Positions 29,382 through 36,823 of a stretch of DNA of 46,400 nucleotides are shown piece by piece. The notes beneath the pieces were generated by a model. That model was not told the origin of the DNA. It searched no databases and saw only the letters and a program-made list of their open reading frames with translations. The stretch's first letter is position 1. Every line of letters starts with the position of its first letter. Origin of the DNA: an uncultured Rhodoblastus sp. (lineage in GTDB: Bacteria > Pseudomonadota > Alphaproteobacteria > Rhizobiales > Beijerinckiaceae); NCBI RefSeq assembly GCF_903903185.1, contig NZ_CAIUXT010000092.1, positions 1 to 46,400 of the forward strand. The letters are read 5' to 3'. The translations under genes and the position numbers were made by a program.

Positions 29382-30086
29382 ATGAACGTTCTGATCGTAG
29401 GTCATGAGCAGGCCGCCAATTTCTTTCTGGCTGAAGGACTGAAGGCGGAGGGGTTCGACGTCACTTTCGTTCAGGAAGCCGAAGACCCCGTGGAAACCGT
29501 GAAGGCGCTCAATCCCTGCGCCGTGCTTTTCGACTCGACATCTTCCAGCGGCGGCGATCTCGAAGCCTGCCGCGCGATGCGCCGCAGCGGCCGCACCGAG
29601 CCGGTGCTGTTTCTCAGCGACCGGCACGATCCCGCCGATCGCGCCAGCGGCCTGATGGCCGGGGCCGACGATTACATCGCCAAGCCTTTTTCGTTCGAGG
29701 AATTGATCGAGCGGCTGCGGGCGCATCTGCTGCATCGTTCGCTTTCCGACGATTCCCGCGAACGCCGCAAGGTCGGACAGCTGGTGCTCGACATGCACAC
29801 CCGTCAGGCGCATTTCGGCAAGGCCCATATCCGCCTGACCCAGCGCGAATCCGAACTGCTCGGCATTCTGATGGAGAACGCCAATCAGCCGGTGCGCCGC
29901 GTCGATATCTACGACCAGCTCTGGGGCGACCATGGCTGCACCTCGTTGAATGTCGTCGACGTCTACATGGGCTATCTGCGCACCAAATTTGCCGATATCA
30001 CCCGCATCGGCGGGCCTTTCATCGGCACTGTGCGCGGGCGCGGCTTCATGCTCGACATGGGCGGCTATAAATGCGCGGCGCGCTGA
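29382..30086 (+). CDS. orphan OmpR/PhoB-family response regulator
   Basis: A 234-residue two-component response regulator. The receiver domain (1-115) has the phospho-acceptor at Asp51 (AVLFDSTSSSGGD) and the conserved Lys in DDYIAKPFSFEEL. The acidic pocket is unusual: the start MNVLIVGHEQ has only Glu9 where two acidic residues are normal. The C-terminal winged helix (about 130-230) reads IRLTQRESELLGILMENANQ, VRRVDIYDQLWG, VVDVYMGYLRTKF and TVRGRGFML. No histidine kinase gene is adjacent. Its place between methanol-oxidation genes suggests it controls them, as other two-component systems do for mxa/xox genes, but no target is shown. The ribosome site is weak. Confidence 0.88.
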   Translation: MNVLIVGHEQAANFFLAEGLKAEGFDVTFVQEAEDPVETVKALNPCAVLFDSTSSSGGDLEACRAMRRSGRTEPVLFLSDRHDPADRASGLMAGADDYIAKPFSFEELIERLRAHLLHRSLSDDSRERRKVGQLVLDMHTRQAHFGKAHIRLTQRESELLGILMENANQPVRRVDIYDQLWGDHGCTSLNVVDVYMGYLRTKFADITRIGGPFIGTVRGRGFMLDMGGYKCAAR

Positions 30087-30189
30087 CGCGCCGCATTTTT
30101 TAATCCTTCCGTCCAACCCTCGTCCGCCGGCCGACGGCGGGCGAATCTATCCGTCGTTCGCCGCCGCCGCGGCGGAGCAAGGTCAAATC

Positions 30190-30879
30190 ATGCACGCCTT
30201 CCGCCCTTTCCCGTTGCTTTTCGGCGCGACCGCCTTCGCTCTGGCGCTGTTGCTGGGCGCCGCCTCCGGCGCCCAGGAGCCCCAGCCCGACGCCGCCGAT
30301 ATCCTGTTTGAGCGCCCGCAATTGCAGGCGCTCAAACTCGGCGACAACCTCAAGTACAGCTATCGTTTCCATTCGGCGGACGAGAAGATCTTTGGGCCGT
30401 CCTTCGACGACACGATCGCGCTGACCATCGACCGGGGGGACACGCCGGACAAGAAGCGGGTGGATGTGCAATTATTTTCCGCCGAACGGCGCCGCGCCGC
30501 CGGACCTTTCGACGACATGGCCGGCAATCCGCTGCTCAGCCTGATGCTGGAGGAAAATCTTCAGCGCCTCGCGACGATTTTCCAGTCCAATCCGCGCTAC
30601 ATGAAAACGGCGATCCGCATGGCGCTGCGTTCCGCCAAGGCCAGCCCCGACCGGGCCGAGGGTTTCGACGCCGCCGCCCCGGCCTGGAAGGTCGAGGTCG
30701 CGCCTTTTCTCAACGATCCCAACAAGGCGCGCATGCACGGACTGGAAAGCCTGACCTATCGCTTCCGCGTGTCGGCGGCCGCTCCGGGCGAGATTTATGA
30801 AATCGACATTTCCGCGCGCGACGCATCGGGCGCGGTGCTGTTCGAGGAGACCACCCGCTATGACGCCAAGACGCCTTAG
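30190..30879 (+). CDS. exported protein of unknown function
   Basis: A 229-residue protein with signal peptide (LLFGATAFALALLLGAASGA) followed by an all-beta-looking domain: LKLGDNLKYSYRFHSADEKI, DTIALTIDRGDTPDKKRVDV, VEVAPFLNDPNKARMHGLES, LTYRFRVSAAAPGEIYEIDI. AAGG lies seven bases before the ATG. Similar hypotheticals occur beside PQQ-dependent dehydrogenase genes, but I cannot name a family. Its TAG stop is part of the TTAG that flanks the inserted repeat element. Before that insertion it overlapped the start of the next gene by 20 bases. Confidence 0.8.
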   Translation: MHAFRPFPLLFGATAFALALLLGAASGAQEPQPDAADILFERPQLQALKLGDNLKYSYRFHSADEKIFGPSFDDTIALTIDRGDTPDKKRVDVQLFSAERRRAAGPFDDMAGNPLLSLMLEENLQRLATIFQSNPRYMKTAIRMALRSAKASPDRAEGFDAAAPAWKVEVAPFLNDPNKARMHGLESLTYRFRVSAAAPGEIYEIDISARDASGAVLFEETTRYDAKTP

Positions 30880-31402
30880 CAGGCTGCTGAAAAAAGCGTG
30901 CGTTGATCCCGCCGTGCTTCGAGATGCGATGCTTCGCATCGCTCCTCAGCATGAGGGGATCAATGGAATCAATAGGGTAGCCCTCATCCTGAGGAGGCCC
31001 GTAAGGGCCGTCTCGAAGGACGAGGGCGGTCCATGGATTTTTCAGCAGCCTGTTAGCGCCGCGTTGGCGCTTCTGGCGCTGCTGGCGCTCCTGGCTGCGC
31101 CGCGGGGCGCGGCGGCGCAGACGCCGGCCAATGATTTTCCCACCGAGGCGCGGGCCGATTACGTATTCGCCTGCATGGCGGCCAATGGCCAGACCTCGGA
31201 GGCCTTGCGCAAATGCGCCTGTTCGATGGATGTCGTGGCCTCGATTCTGCCCTATGACCGCTACGTCGAGGCCGAGACGATTCTGTCAATGCGCCAGGGG
31301 CTTGGACGGTCGGTGTCGATGTTTCGCGCCGCCAATTTCGAGGAAGCGGTCGCCGATCTGCGCCGGGCGCAGGCGGAAGGCGAGATCCGGTGTTTCAACT
31401 GA
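30860..31402 (+). CDS. small Cys-rich exported protein carrying an in-frame MITE-like insertion
   Basis: The mature protein (ANDFPTEARADYVFACMAAN, then LRKCACSMDVVASILPYD, ending GEIRCFN) has four Cys and no family I recognise. The ATG at 30860 gives MTPRRLS, after which 59 codons come from the inserted repeat, and then the signal-peptide core AALALLALLALLAAPRGAAA resumes. Removing 30880-31056 yields a 121-residue protein with an ideal signal peptide, MTPRRLSAALALLALLALLA. At present the frame is 180 codons with no stop. GAGGAG stands ten bases upstream of the ATG. Possible new starts are the ATG at 30929 inside the element or TTG at 31064. Export of the present product is uncertain. Confidence 0.7.
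   Translation: MTPRRLSRLLKKACVDPAVLRDAMLRIAPQHEGINGINRVALILRRPVRAVSKDEGGPWIFQQPVSAALALLALLALLAAPRGAAAQTPANDFPTEARADYVFACMAANGQTSEALRKCACSMDVVASILPYDRYVEAETILSMRQGLGRSVSMFRAANFEEAVADLRRAQAEGEIRCFN
30876..31056. mobile_element. MITE-like inverted-repeat element, copy 1 (intact, with TTAG target duplication)
   Basis: The 173-bp element (30880-31052) has perfect 15-bp terminal inverted repeats: CAGGCTGCTGAAAAA at 30880-30894 and its complement at 31038-31052. TTAG occurs directly on both sides (30876-30879 and 31053-31056), a probable 4-bp target duplication. The interior holds hairpins typical of Rhizobiales intergenic repeats (GCGATGCTTCGCATCGC, and an arm starting GGGCCGTCTCGAAGGACGAG). It encodes no transposase, so it would need one in trans. 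Confidence 0.8.
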
Positions 31403-31586
31403 TTTTTCGCGCGTCCAATGGTCGAAATCACACGCTTGGCGCCGTCGGCGACGGCAGGAAACGGCGGGTCGCGGACCATCCAGATCACGTCGGCGACCGT
31501 CTCATCATTGGCGATTAGCCGCCATCAAACAAGGGCGGGTCACTTCCTGCCCTCGCCCGACGTTACCAAACGTTAGATTTTGACCA
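31403..31586. other. spacer between convergent genes
   Basis: 184 bases between the small Cys-rich gene and the end of the SoxYZ-like gene. I see no gene, no clear terminator and no element copy. Confidence 0.5.
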
Positions 31587-32378
31587 CTAGAGCACGCCAC
31601 CATCAGACGCAAAGCTCTGTGAAAATTCGCCCCCTTGCGAATCCTTCGCCTCGATGCGCACCGGCTTGCCATTCGCCGCATAGCTGAAGCGGATGGTCGG
31701 GTCTTCGCTCAGCGATATGCCGTTTTTCATCGAGAAAAGCTCTTCGTCGCCCTGCAGCACCCGCACCGAGGTCACGTACCAGGCCGGTGTGTACATGCGG
31801 GTGATCTGGTCCATCTGCATGCCGGAATAATTGGGATGGCGGATCATCGCCTGCGCCTCGGCCCGACTTTGCGCGGCGAAAGACCGGAAGCGCATCTGTC
31901 CGGCGTTGGCCCGCGCCTCCTCGGGGTCTTTCGACGCCGGCGCCGAACAGCCGCCCGCCGCCTTGACGAAGGCCTTGACCATGTGCAGCGCGCCGCTCTC
32001 GGTCTCGGCGATCACACGCACGTAAGAATAGGAATTGACCCGCAACCGCAGCGACAAATCGAAATCGCCCGGGTCGATGCGTCCGCGCGTCACGGTGGTG
32101 ACCAGCGGCGAGGGATTTTCATCGACGATCACCGTCGCGGCGATGACGCGGTCCCCTTTTTCGCGGGACAGGAATTTTACGTCCACCGGCACAAGCGCGG
32201 CGTCTTCGGCGCGGACCGGCGCGTCGAGCGTCACATAGCCCGGCGCCTCGTCGATCGACCGGTCGCCGAAAAACATCGGCTTCAGGCCTTTCCAGGTTTC
32301 TTCGCTGTCGGCGGTCTGGGCGCGGGCGGCCATGGGGGCCCAGAGGGCGCATTGCAGCAGCAGGCGGCGGGTTGGCAC
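31587..32378 (-). CDS. quinoprotein dehydrogenase-associated SoxYZ-like carrier
   Basis: A 263-residue periplasmic fusion of a SoxY-like and a SoxZ-like domain. After a signal peptide (RRLLLQCALWAPMAARAQ), the SoxY part (30-140) reads WKGLKPMFFGDRSIDEAPGY, DAALVPVDVKF and LSLRLRVNSYSYVRVIAET, and ends at GGCSAP, with Cys144 in the place of the SoxY carrier cysteine. The SoxZ part (150-263) reads MIRHPNYSGMQMDQITRMYT and ISLSEDPTIRFSYAANG. In Sox systems this cysteine carries sulfur intermediates; its cargo here is unknown. The start is GTG with AAGGAGG five bases away. Repeat copy 2 separates it from the upstream rhodanese-like gene. Confidence 0.9.
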   Translation of the reverse strand: MPTRRLLLQCALWAPMAARAQTADSEETWKGLKPMFFGDRSIDEAPGYVTLDAPVRAEDAALVPVDVKFLSREKGDRVIAATVIVDENPSPLVTTVTRGRIDPGDFDLSLRLRVNSYSYVRVIAETESGALHMVKAFVKAAGGCSAPASKDPEEARANAGQMRFRSFAAQSRAEAQAMIRHPNYSGMQMDQITRMYTPAWYVTSVRVLQGDEELFSMKNGISLSEDPTIRFSYAANGKPVRIEAKDSQGGEFSQSFASDGGVL

Positions 32379-32394
32379 GGCGGCCTCCTTGTGA

Positions 32395-32584
32395 ACCGCC
32401 CTCGTGGTTCGAGACGGCCCTTTCAGGGCCTCCTCACCATGAGGGCTACCCTATTGATTCCATTGATCCCCTCATGCTGAGGGCCACCCTTTTGATTCCA
32501 TTGATCCCCTCATGCTGAGGAGCGATGCGAAGCATCGCGTCTCGAAGCACGGGGGGATCAACGCACGCATTTTTCAGCATCCTG
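32395..32584. mobile_element. MITE-like element, copy 2 (one end lost, internal duplication)
   Basis: Matches the reverse complement of copy 1 over most of its length and ends with TTTTTCAGCATCCTG beside TTAG (32585-32588), which contains the complement of the rhodanese-like gene's TAA stop. The other terminal repeat is missing. A 27-base segment starting GATTCCATTGATCCCCTCAT occurs twice (32456-32482 and 32494-32520), so a 38-base unit has duplicated inside it. It lies four bases before the AAGGAGG of the SoxYZ-like gene. Confidence 0.75.
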
Positions 32585-33181
32585 TTAGGGATCGGGCGTC
32601 ACGGTTTCCATCGGCCCATCGGCTTCGCGCCACCCTTCGACGCCATCGGCAAACCACAGCACATGTGTGTAGCCAAAGGATTGCGCGCGCTTCGCTGCAT
32701 TCCACGACATCCAGCAGGCGCGCTTGCAGAAGAACACCATTTTCCGCGCCAGGTCGCCATCGGTCAGCCGCGCCAGCGCGCGCTTGAAATAGCCTTCGGT
32801 TTCAGCGGAGATTTCGCCGCGACCGACTTCCGGCAGCCAATGCGCGCCCTTGATGCTGATATGCGGCTTGTCCAGCCAGACCGCGTCCGGCGCGAGACCC
32901 TCGGGGCGGGGCGCATGGGGCAGCACGTCGATGAACAATATGTTCTCCTCGAACAGCGCGCGGGCCTCGGCGAATGAGAGCGCCGGCCGGCCCATCAGAG
33001 TTTCGGGAACCGGCGCCTGATAGGCGTCGAGCCGGTAGCCTTCGATTTCTGCGGGCGCCGCGATTTCTGCGGGCGCCGCGATTTCTGCAGGCGCCGCGAT
33101 TTCCGCCGGCGCCGCGCTGGCCGCCGCGACGCTGACGATCAGCGCGACGATGGCGAGGCGCAAGCGCGACGGCGCCGTCAT
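32585..33181 (-). CDS. PQQ-associated rhodanese-like protein with CX3CW motif
   Basis: A 198-residue exported protein matching the family named PQQ-dependent catabolism-associated CXXCW motif protein. After a signal peptide (LAIVALIVSVAAASA) there are four APAEIA repeats, then a rhodanese-like domain: YQAPVPETLMGRPALSF, LFEENILFIDVLPHAPRP, and MVFFCKRACWMSWNAAKRA with Cys152 and Cys156, followed by VLWFADGVEGWREADGP. The ATG at 33181 overlaps the xoxJ stop (ATGA), so it is translationally coupled to xoxJ. Redox or sulfur-transfer chemistry is inferred from the fold and cysteines. Confidence 0.88.
   Translation of the reverse strand: MTAPSRLRLAIVALIVSVAAASAAPAEIAAPAEIAAPAEIAAPAEIEGYRLDAYQAPVPETLMGRPALSFAEARALFEENILFIDVLPHAPRPEGLAPDAVWLDKPHISIKGAHWLPEVGRGEISAETEGYFKRALARLTDGDLARKMVFFCKRACWMSWNAAKRAQSFGYTHVLWFADGVEGWREADGPMETVTPDP
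33044..33115. repeat. four 18-bp tandem repeats in the rhodanese-like gene
   Basis: Four head-to-tail 18-bp units (GATTTCTGCGGGCGCCGC and near-copies; the first two are identical, the third has one change, the fourth two) encode the APAEIA repeats after the signal peptide. Unit number can change without breaking the frame. Confidence 0.9.
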
Positions 33182-34041
33182 TCGACGTCTCCCTCCTTGC
33201 GCCGGTCCGGCGCGAGCGCCGCCGCTTCGACCGGAACCAGCGGAACGCCATAATCTTTTAGCACCTTCTCGATATCGGCCTGGCGCTTGCGCAGAATGTC
33301 GTTGAGCCGGTGGCGCCATTCCAGTTCGTTGCGGCGCAGGCCGAAGGCGATACGGAAGGACAGCGCCGGCCGCGCCTCGGATTTCAACGGCGCCACGCTC
33401 ATCGGCTGTTCCGCCTTTCCGGCGAAATAGGCGCCGATCGGCCCCCAGAGAATCGCCGCGTCGATGACGCCGGTTTCGACATCGTGCAGCGCCTCTTGCG
33501 CCGGCGAGGCGAAACGGCGGTCCACCAAAAGGGCGTAAGTGCGCGCCTTGTCGATCAGGCCGAGCCGCAACAGGTGATCGGCGGGCGGCGTGGCGGCGAT
33601 GACGCCGAGCCTGACGTCGGCCAGTCGCGGGTCGTCGAGGCTTTCGATCTTGTCCAGACCCGAACCGGCGCGCGAGACCAGCACATAGGTCGAGGCATAA
33701 TAGGGGTTGGAATGATCGACAATGTCGGCGTCCGCCGCATAGCCCACGATCAGGTCGCACATGTCTTCGCCGAGCGTGGCGCGGACATAGCCGGGACCCT
33801 GCGGCATCCAGAAATAATGCAGCGGAACTTTCAGTTCGTCGGCGACAATTTCGGCGATTCTGTTTTCAAAACCCTGCTTCGCCCGGTCGGAAAAAGGCAG
33901 ATCGGCGGGGGCGGCGCAGACGCGCAAACGATCGTGCGAAACAAGGTCCGGCCGGACTTGCGCGATCGCGGCTTTGGGAACCAGCGCCGCCAAAACCGGC
34001 AGCGCCAAAATCAATCGCGAAAAGCCGGTCAGGCCAGCCAT
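33178..34041 (-). CDS. xoxJ: XoxJ/MoxJ-like periplasmic binding protein
   Basis: A 287-residue periplasmic protein with the solute-binding-protein fold, of the MoxJ family encoded beside methanol dehydrogenase genes. Signal peptide LILALPVLAALVPKAAIAQ; then DLVSHDRLRVCAAPADLPFS, NRIAEIVADELKVPLHYFW, DMCDLIVGYAADADIVDHSN, PYYASTYVLVSR and IDAAILWGPIGAYFAGKA. Published structures of XoxJ suggest a role in activating or loading XoxF. ATG at 34041 lies four bases after the xoxG stop, so xoxG-xoxJ-rhodanese form one tightly packed unit. Confidence 0.9.
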   Translation of the reverse strand: MAGLTGFSRLILALPVLAALVPKAAIAQVRPDLVSHDRLRVCAAPADLPFSDRAKQGFENRIAEIVADELKVPLHYFWMPQGPGYVRATLGEDMCDLIVGYAADADIVDHSNPYYASTYVLVSRAGSGLDKIESLDDPRLADVRLGVIAATPPADHLLRLGLIDKARTYALLVDRRFASPAQEALHDVETGVIDAAILWGPIGAYFAGKAEQPMSVAPLKSEARPALSFRIAFGLRRNELEWRHRLNDILRKRQADIEKVLKDYGVPLVPVEAAALAPDRRKEGDVE

Positions 34042-34045
34042 GGTT

Positions 34046-34612
34046 TTAACTCGGAGCGCCCATGCAACTGTCCTGGGCATCCTGCCAGGCTTTGGGTTTG
34101 GCCTCATGATCCGGCGGGCGGCCGCGAGCGACGGCGTCATCCGAGCGCGCCTTCAGATAAATATAGATATCGTCGATGTAGCACATCACGTTCTTGTTCA
34201 GGCCGAGTTCGGGCATGACCTTTTCCTGGCCATTTTCGAGGTTCTTGCGGCCCTGTGCGACAACGGCGAGAAAATCGGTATAGGACAGCCTTTTCAGCGA
34301 GTCCTTGAGCGGCGGCGCGTAGGACGAGCCCATGCCGTCCGGTCCGTGGCAGACATGACATTCCGAATGATAGCGACGGAATCCGGAATAGGTGTACCAG
34401 TCGGTCTTTCCGTCCTTGTCGATATTATAGGTCGGATCGCCGCTGGCGTCGGTGTATTTACCGTCTTCGCCGGGGGTCGCGGGACCCGAATCCGCCTTGG
34501 CGGCGCCCACCAGTCCGAATACGGCGCAAAGGGTGAAAACGGAAAGGGCGAGGCAGACTTTTCCGGCCCGGCGGTTCGGGTGTTTTTCCACGATATCGGT
34601 CACAACGCTCAT
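34046..34612 (-). CDS. xoxG: XoxG-type cytochrome c, electron acceptor of XoxF
   Basis: A 188-residue periplasmic c-type cytochrome of the methanol-metabolism family. Signal segment LALSVFTLCAVFGLVGAAKA; one haem site CHVCH at 85-89 in RRYHSECHVCHGPDGMGSSY; a probable axial Met in EKVMPELGLNKNVMCYIDDI; and extra Cys near 141 and 184 typical of this four-Cys cytochrome group. It takes electrons from XoxF. It lies 128 bases after the xoxF stop, with a terminator between them. The ribosome site is weak. Confidence 0.92.
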   Translation of the reverse strand: MSVVTDIVEKHPNRRAGKVCLALSVFTLCAVFGLVGAAKADSGPATPGEDGKYTDASGDPTYNIDKDGKTDWYTYSGFRRYHSECHVCHGPDGMGSSYAPPLKDSLKRLSYTDFLAVVAQGRKNLENGQEKVMPELGLNKNVMCYIDDIYIYLKARSDDAVARGRPPDHEAKPKAWQDAQDSCMGAPS

Positions 34613-34687
34613 TCCATTCGGCTATGGGGCGCGCGTTCCCTTGCCGCTTTCGGGGAAGGCGACCCGCGATTTGGCGCAAGTTCGGAA

Positions 34688-34721
34688 CAAAAAGCCAGGC
34701 GGGCAATGTGCTCCGCCTGGC
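34688..34721 (-). terminator. terminator/attenuator between xoxF and xoxG
   Basis: On the minus strand GCCAGGCGG and CCGCCTGGC form a perfect 9-bp stem followed by TTTTTG. It lies 20 bases past the xoxF stop, inside the xoxF-xoxG-xoxJ gene run. Partial read-through would give more XoxF mRNA than XoxG/J mRNA. Confidence 0.85.
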
Positions 34722-34740
34722 AGGATTTGGCGTTAGGCGA

Positions 34741-36543
34741 TCATTCGGGGAGCGCGAAGACCGTCAGGGTGCCGCCAAGGGCTGTGTAGTTGCTAAGGGC
34801 CGCATAGCCGCCAACCGCGCCGAGACCGGCGTGAGGATCGGCGAGGCCGGCCGCGAGTCCAATGCCGGCCCAGCCGCCGACACCGGACAGCACCGCCACA
34901 TATTGGCGTCCCTTGTGCTGGTAGGTCATCACATTGCCGATGATGCCCGACGGAGTCTTGTATTTGTAGAGCTCCTTGCCCGTCTTGGCGTCCACGGCTT
35001 TCAGATAGCCTTCCAGCGTGCCGTAGAACACGACGTCGCCGGCGGTGGCGAGAGCGCCCGACCAGACCGAGAACTGCTCGGAATCTGACCAGACAATCTT
35101 GCCCTTGGTGGCGTCCCAGGCGATGAAATTACCCATATTGGTACCGCCCGGCGCGGGGAACATCGTCAGGGTGGCGCCGACATAGGGCTGGCCCGGGGTA
35201 TAGGACACTCGGAACGGCTCGTAATCCATGCAGACATGGTTGGTCGGCACGTAGAACAGGCCGGTCTTGGGCGAATAGGCCGCAGGCTGCTGATCCTTGG
35301 AGCCGAGCGCCGCCGGACAGATGCCCTGCGAATTGACGTCTTCGCCATTATGCTCGGTGGAATATTTGGCGACCACCAGCGGACGGCCATAGGTCGGGCT
35401 GCTCTTGTCCATATCGACCTTGGTCGCCCAGTTCACCGCCGGATCGAATTTTTCGGCGACGAGAAGTTCGCCGGTGACACGGTCGAGGGTGTAGCCGAAG
35501 CCGTTGCGGTCGAAATGCACCAGCAGTTTGCGGTCCTTGCCGTCGATCTTCTGATCGACCAGCGGCACTTCATTGATGCCGTCGAAGTCCCACTCGTCAT
35601 GCGGGGTCATCTGATAGACCCATTTGGCTTCGCCGGTGTCGGGGTTGCGCGCCCAAAGGGTCATCGACCACTTGTTGTCGCCGGGACGCTGTTTCGGATT
35701 CCAGGTCGAGGGGTTGCCCGAGCCGTAATAGAACAGGTTCAGGTCCGGATCGTAGGAATACCAGCCCCAGGTGCAGCCGCCGCCGGTCTTCCACTGGTCG
35801 CCCTGCCAGGTCTTGAGCGAGGAATCCTTGCCGACCGGCTTGCCGAGCGACGTGGTCTTTTCCGGATTGACCATGATCTGGTCGTCCGGGCCCTCGGAGA
35901 AGGCGCGCCAGACGCGGGCGCCGGTCTTGATGTCATAGGCGGTGACATGGCATTGCACGCCGAACTCGCCGCCGGAAATACCGACGATCACCTTGTCCTT
36001 AACCGGCAGAACCGTCGCGGTGTTGGTCTCGCCGCGCTTGGGATCGCCATTGGCCACCGACCACTCGACCTTGCCGGTCTGGGCGTTGAGGGCGACAACG
36101 GTGGTGTCGGCCTGGTGCAGGAAGATCTTGCCATCGGCATAGGCGAGGCCGCGGTTGACGGTGTCGCAGCACATCACCGGAACGACGTTAGGGTCCTGTT
36201 TGGGCTCGTATTTCCACAAGATCTTGCCGTCGTTGTTGAGATCGAGGGCATAGACGTTGTTGGGGAAGGGCGTATGCACATACATCACGTCGCCGATGAC
36301 CAGCGGCGCGCCTTCGTGTCCGCGCAGCACGCCGGTGGAGAAGCTCCAGGCCGGAACGATCTTGGCGACGTTGTTTTTGGTGATCTGGTCGAGCGTCGAA
36401 TAACGCGTATTCGCGTAATTGCCCGCCTGCATCACCCATTGCTTGGGGTCCTGGGAGCCCTTTTGCACGGATTCATTGGCGAACGCCGCCGTGTTGAGCG
36501 CCAGCAAGCTGACCGACAAGAACGATGTATAAAGCCTTCTCAT
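34741..36543 (-). CDS. xoxF: lanthanide-dependent PQQ methanol dehydrogenase XoxF
   Basis: Periplasmic quinoprotein that oxidises methanol with PQQ. The 600-residue product has a signal peptide ([20 protein letters not shown]) and the eight-bladed propeller. Vicinal Cys125-Cys126 (MCCDTVNRG) is the usual disulfide beside PQQ. Metal ligands are Glu about 193 (SGGEFGVQ), Asn about 277 ([10 protein letters not shown]), the catalytic Asp319 and the extra Asp321 in EWDFDGIN; MxaF has Ala at this second position, so a lanthanide rather than calcium is indicated. The C-terminal [10 protein letters not shown] is family-typical. ATG at 36543 has GGGAGG just upstream; the longer open frame has no support. 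xoxG and xoxJ follow. Confidence 0.97.
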   Translation of the reverse strand: MRRLYTSFLSVSLLALNTAAFANESVQKGSQDPKQWVMQAGNYANTRYSTLDQITKNNVAKIVPAWSFSTGVLRGHEGAPLVIGDVMYVHTPFPNNVYALDLNNDGKILWKYEPKQDPNVVPVMCCDTVNRGLAYADGKIFLHQADTTVVALNAQTGKVEWSVANGDPKRGETNTATVLPVKDKVIVGISGGEFGVQCHVTAYDIKTGARVWRAFSEGPDDQIMVNPEKTTSLGKPVGKDSSLKTWQGDQWKTGGGCTWGWYSYDPDLNLFYYGSGNPSTWNPKQRPGDNKWSMTLWARNPDTGEAKWVYQMTPHDEWDFDGINEVPLVDQKIDGKDRKLLVHFDRNGFGYTLDRVTGELLVAEKFDPAVNWATKVDMDKSSPTYGRPLVVAKYSTEHNGEDVNSQGICPAALGSKDQQPAAYSPKTGLFYVPTNHVCMDYEPFRVSYTPGQPYVGATLTMFPAPGGTNMGNFIAWDATKGKIVWSDSEQFSVWSGALATAGDVVFYGTLEGYLKAVDAKTGKELYKYKTPSGIIGNVMTYQHKGRQYVAVLSGVGGWAGIGLAAGLADPHAGLGAVGGYAALSNYTALGGTLTVFALPE

Positions 36544-36797
36544 GGAATTCCTCCCTTGCGCCGCCGACCGCGGACGGCTTCCCTCCGCCAAATTTGCGGT
36601 CGATGTCTTTTTGTTGTGCCGATGCCGCCGTCAGCACGCGTTCAAAGCCGGCGATCCGCCGAGCTTAGGCGCTGTCAAAATCTGACGACCTTCAGAATCT
36701 AATCTCTAAGTTCGGCGGCGGCAACTGTGCAAAGGGAGTGTGTCTTTTATAATTGTCTTAGAAGAAAATCGATTGCGGTCTCATTTCATGCTGCGCT

Positions 36798-36823
36798 GCA
36801 ATAATAGTCAAAATGATTATTGC
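36798..36823. promoter_or_regulatory. GCAATAAT-N10-ATTATTGC inverted repeat upstream of xoxF
   Basis: A perfect 8-bp inverted repeat around ten bases at the 3' end of the metallohydrolase gene, 255-280 bases before xoxF. No U-tract follows on either strand. GCAATAAT also occurs before the binding-protein gene (26292-26299). It may be a regulator site of xoxF or a transcript-end hairpin. Confidence 0.4.

Noticed and set aside
32585..33760. 391-codon reading of the rhodanese-like gene
   Set aside because: The N-terminal 193 codons overlap xoxJ out of frame; the signal peptide, the ATGA overlap and family length place the start at 33181.
35236..36702. Plus-strand open frame opposite xoxF
   Set aside because: Antisense shadow of a certain gene, with no domain or ribosome site.
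36730..36770. AAGACA motifs upstream of xoxF as a Methylobacterium-type mxa promoter
   Set aside because: Two AAGACA copies are present on the minus strand, but no TAGAAA-like -10 occurs at the required distance.
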